Below, one piece after another: positions 57,368 through 64,000 of a DNA stretch of 64,000 nucleotides. The notes beneath the pieces were generated by a model. It did not search any database. It worked only from the letters and a program-made list of their open reading frames with translations, and was not told the DNA's origin. This DNA comes from Roseomonas aeriglobus (lineage in GTDB: Bacteria > Pseudomonadota > Alphaproteobacteria > Sphingomonadales > Sphingomonadaceae), in contig JAFHKN010000002.1 of the NCBI GenBank assembly GCA_016937575.1, forward strand, positions 3,647,249 through 3,711,248, read 5' to 3'. How positions within the stretch are numbered: position 1 is the first letter of the stretch; each line of letters starts with the position of its first letter. Made by a program: the position numbers and the translations under genes.

Positions 57368-57412
57368 TGACCGCATTGACAGTCGCTGCAGACAAAGGCT
57401 CGATCGTGCACG

Positions 57413-57865
57413 ATGAACGTCCTCTTCTATCTGGCCCTGCTCGTCTCGTGTTCCCTCTACGCGGCGATACGGGGCGGGGTGCCGGAAAGGATCGGGGTGG
57501 CCGTGCTGCTCGGCGCGGTCGTCGCCTCGCAGCTGGTCCCGACCGCCGGGGCGCAGCGGTTCAAGGTGATCGAGACCGGCATCCTGGCGGTCGATGCCGC
57601 GATGCTGGCCTGCGTCCTGATCCTGTCGGTCTATGCGCAGCGATACTGGCCGATGTGGATGGCCGCTGTCCTGGTCAACACGGTCGTCACGCACCTCCTG
57701 ATGTTGTCGCCGACGCTGCGGCCCTGGTCCTATTCGGTGGCGCTTGCCGCCTGGAGCTATCCCAATCCGATCATTCTGGCGGTGGGGGCCTGGCGGCACC
57801 GCGCACGGGTGCGGCGGTATGGCGAGGATCCGCCGTGGAACCGGGCGCTGTCGCCGGGAGGCTGA
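57413..57865 (+). CDS. Hypothetical membrane protein with four helices
   Basis: A 150-residue protein with four hydrophobic segments (about 2-20, 27-45, 56-76 and 84-102, with a fifth weaker one near 112-130: LAAWSYPNPIILAVGAWRHR). The C-terminus is basic (RHRARVRRYGEDPPWNRAL). The start at ATG 57413 lies 45 bases after the preceding stop. Its stop is 1 base before the next ATG. I recognise no family. Confidence 0.72.
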   Translation: MNVLFYLALLVSCSLYAAIRGGVPERIGVAVLLGAVVASQLVPTAGAQRFKVIETGILAVDAAMLACVLILSVYAQRYWPMWMAAVLVNTVVTHLLMLSPTLRPWSYSVALAAWSYPNPIILAVGAWRHRARVRRYGEDPPWNRALSPGG

Positions 57866-57866
57866 C

Positions 57867-58331
57867 ATGAACGCGGGGCGCCACCCCAATGTGTCGAGTG
57901 CGCAGGAAGCCCTCGGCACGATCGGCGAGATCGAGGAGATGCTGGCGAGCGCTCGGCAACGCCTGTTGCGATCCAGCTGTGCCCGCCACCCGGACCTGGC
58001 CGGCAAGCTCTATCGCCTGCGCCGCGCCCGCGACCAGATGTTCGGCGACGACGCCGATCTCTTCGGCGAACCCGCCTGGGACATATTGCTCGACCTGTAC
58101 CAGGCCGAGCGCGAGGGGCGCATCCTGGCGGTGTCGAGCGTGTGCATCGGCGCCAATGCCGCGACCTCGACGGCGCTCCGACGCATGCGCGAGCTGGAGC
58201 AGCGCGGGCTGATCGAGCGGCGGCGCGACCCGCAGGACGGCCGCCGGTCGTTCGTGCGCGCCAGCGACAAGGCGATCGTGCTGCTCGACGCCTGGCTGGA
58301 CCGCGCATCGGTCTTGCTCGACGCACGGTAG
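57867..58331 (+). CDS. MarR-like winged-helix transcriptional regulator
   Basis: A 154-residue protein. A helical N-terminal part (GTIGEIEEMLASARQRLL, LYRLRRARDQMF) leads into a winged helix: PAWDILLDLYQAEREGRILA, VSSVCIGANAATSTALRRMR, ELEQRGLIERRRDPQDGRRS (wing) and a dimerisation helix (AIVLLDAWLDRASVLLDAR). The winged-helix core matches MarR proteins. Ribosome site GGGAGG precedes ATG 57867. It probably regulates the neighbouring genes. Confidence 0.8.
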   Translation: MNAGRHPNVSSAQEALGTIGEIEEMLASARQRLLRSSCARHPDLAGKLYRLRRARDQMFGDDADLFGEPAWDILLDLYQAEREGRILAVSSVCIGANAATSTALRRMRELEQRGLIERRRDPQDGRRSFVRASDKAIVLLDAWLDRASVLLDAR

Positions 58332-58350
58332 CGGGCGCAGAACGGGCGGC

Positions 58351-58596
58351 ATGACCCCGACCGAGGCCGTGCTGACCCTGCTCGCCGCCCGCGCCGACGA
58401 CGCGACGATCTGCCCCAGCGAAGCCGCCCGCGTGCTGGCGACGGCGAAGGGGCAGGCGGCGGATTGGCGGGCCGAGATGCCCGCGGTCCACGCCGCCGTC
58501 GATGCGCTGGTCGAGGGCGGCCGCGTCGCGCTGCGCTGGAAGGGGGCCGCGTCGCGGTTGCGCAGCGGGCCGTATCGGATCGGGCATCCGCACTGA
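58351..58596 (+). CDS. DUF3253 family protein
   Basis: An 81-residue protein matching the DUF3253 pattern: EAVLTLLAARADDATICPSE, AARVLATAKGQAADWRAEMP, AVDALVEGGRVALRWKG and the end SGPYRIGHP. It is a small winged-helix-like domain of unknown function. It starts 19 bases after the MarR-like gene and closes the cluster. Confidence 0.85.
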   Translation: MTPTEAVLTLLAARADDATICPSEAARVLATAKGQAADWRAEMPAVHAAVDALVEGGRVALRWKGAASRLRSGPYRIGHPH

Positions 58597-59124
58597 CGCG
58601 CACCCCGGCCGCAGCCGAAGTTGACGAAGTTGCCGCCAATGCGCGTTTTCTCGGACGATGCGCCGCCGGCGGGACGCCCGGGCGACACCGGCGCAACACC
58701 GGCGCGACACTGACGCGACACCGGTGCGAGACCGACGCGACACCCCTGCGCCAGCCCGGCGCCGGTCGGGCGACGATGCCGCGCCGGTGCCGCGCCCGTT
58801 CGTTCTCACCCGCGGGGCCCCGGCGCGCCGCCGGCGGTCGGGCGCTGCGGCGCAGGCGGACGCGCGAAGGGATCGGCCAGCCGCCGCGCATGCTCGGTGA
58901 GCACCGCGTCCCAGTGGCGGACGAAGGGCGTGCCGGCCAGCCGCGCGCGCAGGCGATGCGCACTCGACCGCGACATCCCCGCCGCCCGCGCGGCCTGCGA
59001 CACGCAGCCGCTGTCGAGCAACGCGGTCAGAAAAAATCCGCTGCCGCGCCGGCGTCCAGCGGGCGCGTTCGGGGCGGGGTGGGGCGGGCGGTGGCGCTAC
59101 GGGCGCGGGCGGTGTCTGGTCCAT
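58597..59124 (-). pseudogene. HTH protein broken by a T-run insertion, with a tandem repeat in its 3' part
   Basis: From ATG 59124 the frame reads MDQTPPAPVAPPPAPPRPER and RWTPARQRIF, then breaks. The continuation in another frame is LTALLDSGCVSQAARAAGMS and RSSAHRLRARLAGTPFV, a clear helix-turn-helix. The break is a run of six T near 59031-59036; with five T the frames join as RIFLTALL. A further frame change is likely downstream, since the end (KTRIGGNFVNFGCGRG) lies in yet another frame. The 3' part overlaps an 11-base tandem repeat (58682-58747). Probably a short DNA-binding protein; intactness in the organism is likely. Confidence 0.6.
58682..58747. repeat. Six tandem copies of an 11-base unit
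   Basis: The unit GCGACACCGGC is repeated six times with a few substitutions (copies begin at 58682, 58693, 58704, 58715, 58726 and 58737). It lies in the 3' part of the HTH gene. As 11 is not a multiple of 3, gain or loss of a unit shifts the frame. Confidence 0.8.
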
Positions 59125-59289
59125 CGACCAGCGTAGATCAGACAAATTCCAACATTTGAAGGGGGCAAACCGCCCGTGCCCCGGCGCCGTTGCGAGCCCT
59201 GGGGTTTCGTGGGGGTGGGGGCTTGCGCCGGCAACCCCTCCGACCAGCGCCGGAGAGCGATATGAGGCGGGTCGTCGGCTCGCGTGGGT

Positions 59290-59767
59290 TCAGCCTTCGG
59301 ACAATCGCATCGCGACGTCGCACCGCGCATAGGTCGCGCCGTAGCGCGCGCGGATCTCGGCATCATGGACGAAGCCGGCGCGCTCATAGAGGTGGATCGC
59401 CGCCGCGCAGGCGCTGTTGGTGAGCAGATAGAGCATGGTGAGATCGGGCAGCGCCCGGGCCCGCGCGATCAACGCGTCGAGCAGGACCGCCCCGGCGCCC
59501 GAGCCGCGGACGTCGGCGCGCACGCCCATCTTGGTCAGCTCATACGCACCCCCGCCGGTCGGCATCAGTGCACCCGCGCCAATGACGCCGTGATCCGGAA
59601 TGCGCGACGAACAGGATGACCCCGCCCCGGTCGATGATCGCCTCGCGCGGGTGCGACAGCACATGCTCGTCATGCGGTTCGAGCGTGAACATGTCGGCGA
59701 TCCACGCCGTGTTGATGTCGCGGAACGCGGGCGCGAGGGCGTCGGTATAGGGCAGGATGGTGAGCAT
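59290..59767 (-). pseudogene. GNAT acetyltransferase gene with one frameshift
   Basis: The N-terminal frame (from ATG 59767: MLTILPYTDALAPAFRDINT, then LSHPREAIIDRGGVILFVA) passes into the C-terminal frame (IPDHGVIGAGALMPTGGGAY, LTKMGVRADVRGSGAG, LLTNSACAAAIHLYERAGFV) at about 59605. The acetyl-CoA loop V..DVRGSGAG is intact. A single extra base in GCGCATT explains the break. As one protein it would have about 158 residues, normal for GNAT. Probably an intact gene with a sequence error. Confidence 0.7.
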
Positions 59768-59812
59768 GGGCGACGTCGTAGCGCGCTCGGCCTCGCCTGT
59801 CCCGCGCCGGCG

Positions 59813-60226
59813 TCAGCCCGCCGAAGCGCCGCCCGGCGCGGGGCCGATCAGGTCCCACAGATTGCCGTAGAGGTCCGCAAACACCGCGACGCGGCCATAG
59901 GGCTGGTCGACCGGCGGCCGGACCCACGTCACGCCCGCGGCGGTGAAACGGGCATGGTCGCGGTCGAAATCGTCGGTGGCAAGGAAGACGGCGACCCGCC
60001 CCTGTCTGATCCCCGACCCGCGCGCCTGCTCGGGCGTCGCGGCACGGGCAAGCAGGATGGTGGTTGCGTGCGGGCCGGCGCCGGGCGGGCGGATGACGAC
60101 CCAGCGTTTGTCCTGCTCGGGCTGTGCGCTGTCTTCGACGAGGTTGAAGCCGAGCTTGCCGACGTAGAAGGCGAGGGCTTCATCATAGTCGCGGACGACC
60201 AGGTTGATGTGGGCGAGGTGGGGCAC
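59813..60226 (-). CDS. VOC family protein (glyoxalase/bleomycin-resistance fold)
   Basis: A 137-residue protein from GTG 60226; the frame is open to 60277, but that part overlaps the yefM promoter. It has the two beta-alpha-beta-beta-beta modules of the VOC fold: LAHINLVVRDYDEALAFYVG, KLGFNLVEDSA, WVVIRPPG, then VAVFLATDDFDRDHARF, AAGVTWVRPP, YGRVAVFADLYGNLWDLI. Metal-ligand His and Glu positions are partly present (His in HLAHINL). Substrate unknown. It is intact, unlike its neighbours. Confidence 0.85.
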   Translation of the reverse strand: MPHLAHINLVVRDYDEALAFYVGKLGFNLVEDSAQPEQDKRWVVIRPPGAGPHATTILLARAATPEQARGSGIRQGRVAVFLATDDFDRDHARFTAAGVTWVRPPVDQPYGRVAVFADLYGNLWDLIGPAPGGASAG

Positions 60227-60236
60227 GGCGCCCACA

Positions 60237-60267
60237 TTGACGTTGGACAAGGAATTGTCCATATAAA
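60237..60267 (+). promoter_or_regulatory. Promoter/operator of the yefM-yoeB module
   Basis: TTGACG at 60237 and TATAAA at 60262 could form a promoter with a 19-base spacer. Between them is a perfect inverted repeat, TGGACAA-GGAA-TTGTCCA (60244-60261), a likely YefM operator. The -10 box lies only 5 bases before the ATG at 60272, so the transcript would be nearly leaderless if this promoter is used. Confidence 0.6.
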
Positions 60268-60271
60268 GTGC

Positions 60272-60529
60272 ATGCACGCCGTCAGCTATTCCGAAGCCCG
60301 CGAGAATCTGAAGTCGATGATCGACAAGGTCGTCGCCGACCGCGCCCCCCTCGCCATCACCCGCCCAGCGCGGACAGGAGGGGGCAGTGCTGATTTCGGC
60401 GAGCGAATGGGCTTCGATTGAAGAGACGCTTTATCTGCTGCGCTCGCCAAAGAATGCAGAGCGATTGCTGGAGAGCATCCGCGAGCTTGAGGCGGGCGGC
60501 GGCGAGGAGCATGAGCTGATCCGCCGTGA
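60272..60529 (+). pseudogene. yefM: Antitoxin YefM (Phd/YefM family), frameshifted
   Basis: The first 30 residues (MHAVSYSEARENLKSMIDKV then VADRAPLAITR) are canonical YefM/Phd. An extra C in CGCCCAG near 60363 shifts the frame; the rest continues in another frame as GAVLISASEWASIEETLYLL and RSPKNAERLLESIRELEAGG. The restored protein would have about 85 residues. The end near GAACGTCC is unsure because a second indel is needed to reach the TGA at 60527 that overlaps the yoeB start (GTGA). It neutralises YoeB and binds the operator upstream. Confidence 0.75.
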
Positions 60530-60789
60530 ACGTCCGGTTCTCGTCGCGATCCTGGGCCGAATATCTCGACATGCAGTCTGACGCGAAGCTGTTCGCGAAG
60601 ATCAATGCGTTGATCGAAGAATGCCGCAGGCATCCGTTCAAGGGCACGGGCAAGCCCGAACCGCTCGGCGGCAACCTGTCAGGCTGGTGGTCGCGCCGGA
60701 TCAGCCACGAGCATCGGTTGGTGTACCGGGTGGCTGGCAGCGGAGTCGAGCAGGTGCTGCAGGTGGCGCAGTGCCGGTATCATTATTGA
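60526..60789 (+). CDS. yoeB: Toxin YoeB, mRNA-cleaving RelE-fold ribonuclease
   Basis: An 87-residue toxin from GTG 60526. SSRSWAEYLDMQSDAKLFAK, GKPEPLGGNLSGWWSRRISH, EHRLVYRV and the terminal QCRYHY match the YoeB family. The catalytic residues (Glu in the first helix region, the Arg and His of SRRISHEHRLVYRV, the terminal His-Tyr) are present. It cleaves mRNA on the ribosome at the A site. Unlike yefM, the frame is intact. Confidence 0.88.
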   Translation: MNVRFSSRSWAEYLDMQSDAKLFAKINALIEECRRHPFKGTGKPEPLGGNLSGWWSRRISHEHRLVYRVAGSGVEQVLQVAQCRYHY

Positions 60790-61311
60790 TTCGAGCCTAG
60801 CCACGCATCATTGATGGTTAAGCGAATATCTGTATGGGCCCGTCACGAGTTTGGAGTGACGACATGCTGGCAACCATAGGCTACGAGCGATCCACGCTTC
60901 CAGATTTTATCGCGACCTTGCGGTTGGCAGGTACAACCGTACTCGTCGACATTCGGGATCGTGCGCAGTCGCGCCGGCCAGGATTTTCCAAGACTAGCTT
61001 AAGCGAAGCCCTCTCGGAAGCAGGCATCTTGTATGTGCATCTTCGCCAGCTAGGTGATCCGGCAGAAGGACGGGCTGCCGCCCGCAGTGGCCAGAGGCAG
61101 TTGTTTCAGGAAATTTTTGGCGAGGTCATGAAGACGGACGCGCAGCCGATGCGCTAGACAAAATTGAACAGTTGACACAGTCCAAGTAGCGTATGTCTGA
61201 TGTGTTTTGAGCGAGACCACCACGATTGTCATCGAAAGATCGTAGCGGAAGCTCTCGAAAATCGCCTTGGGATCAAAGCTAGGCACCTCGGCGTCAGTCT
61301 CGGAGCGGCTA

Positions 61312-64000
<2,689 letters not shown>

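Overview
This window reads as chromosome of a high-GC alphaproteobacterium of the Sphingomonadaceae, most likely Sphingomonas or a close relative. The reasons are the circularly permuted two-piece tmRNA with tag ANDNEALAIAA, the rimP-nusA-ylxR-infB-rbfA...truB-rpsO-pnp order, an NDUFS4-like complex I protein, thiL next to a membrane pyrophosphatase, a pectin-use locus, and many GC-rich palindromic repeats of the kind dispersed in sphingomonad genomes. This placement rests on reading gene content; no search was run.

Layout. 0-3 kb: pectin locus (exported receptor-like protein at the edge, PL10 pectate lyase, divergent MFS transporter). 3-8.5 kb: tRNA-Phe, yacG, RNase E/G, maf, infA, an S9 peptidase, an outer-membrane protein. 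8.7-12.2 kb: hppA and thiL separated by a MITE-like element. 12.4-21.1 kb: one chemotaxis operon (MCP, STAS, cheA, R, B, D, Y, W, a degenerate CheB paralogue, an unknown protein). 21-30.6 kb: chorismate mutase, polyprenyl synthase, HerA-like ATPase, hrpB, complex I accessory protein, Nudix, two TPM proteins, LemA, MscL. 30.6-35.3 kb: Rrf2 regulator, ssrA, NTF2-like protein, class II aldolase, UVR protein, two serine beta-lactamase-fold hydrolases. 35.6-47.8 kb: the translation/RNA operon, with vapBC, tdk and a site-2 protease between rbfA and truB. 48-51.7 kb: PQQ-type sugar dehydrogenase, rlmE, ppx/gppA, tRNA-Gln. 51.9-56.4 kb: an AT-richer segment with an efflux-type permease/ATPase/adaptor operon led by a broken secreted-protein gene. 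56.4-58.6 kb: a compact accessory set with a LuxR-type HTH protein carrying a C-terminal membrane helix. 58.6-64 kb: HTH protein, GNAT, VOC, yefM/yoeB, a DUF488-plus-partner pair, and thiC behind a TPP riboswitch that is cut by the window end.

Two features run across the window. First, palindromic GC-rich repeats lie in many intergenic gaps and also inside hrpB and truB in frame; elsewhere they supply Shine-Dalgarno sequence or a C-terminus. Second, in the last 5.4 kb nearly every gene is broken by single-base indels, often in short homopolymers, while protein similarity continues across the breaks. That looks more like consensus-sequence error than gene decay, so those genes should be read as probably intact until resequenced. 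The candidates I would follow as least described are the DUF488-plus-YPVPFR pair (60.86-62.09 kb), the inactive-looking CheB paralogue with its 108-residue partner, and the membrane-tethered HTH cluster.
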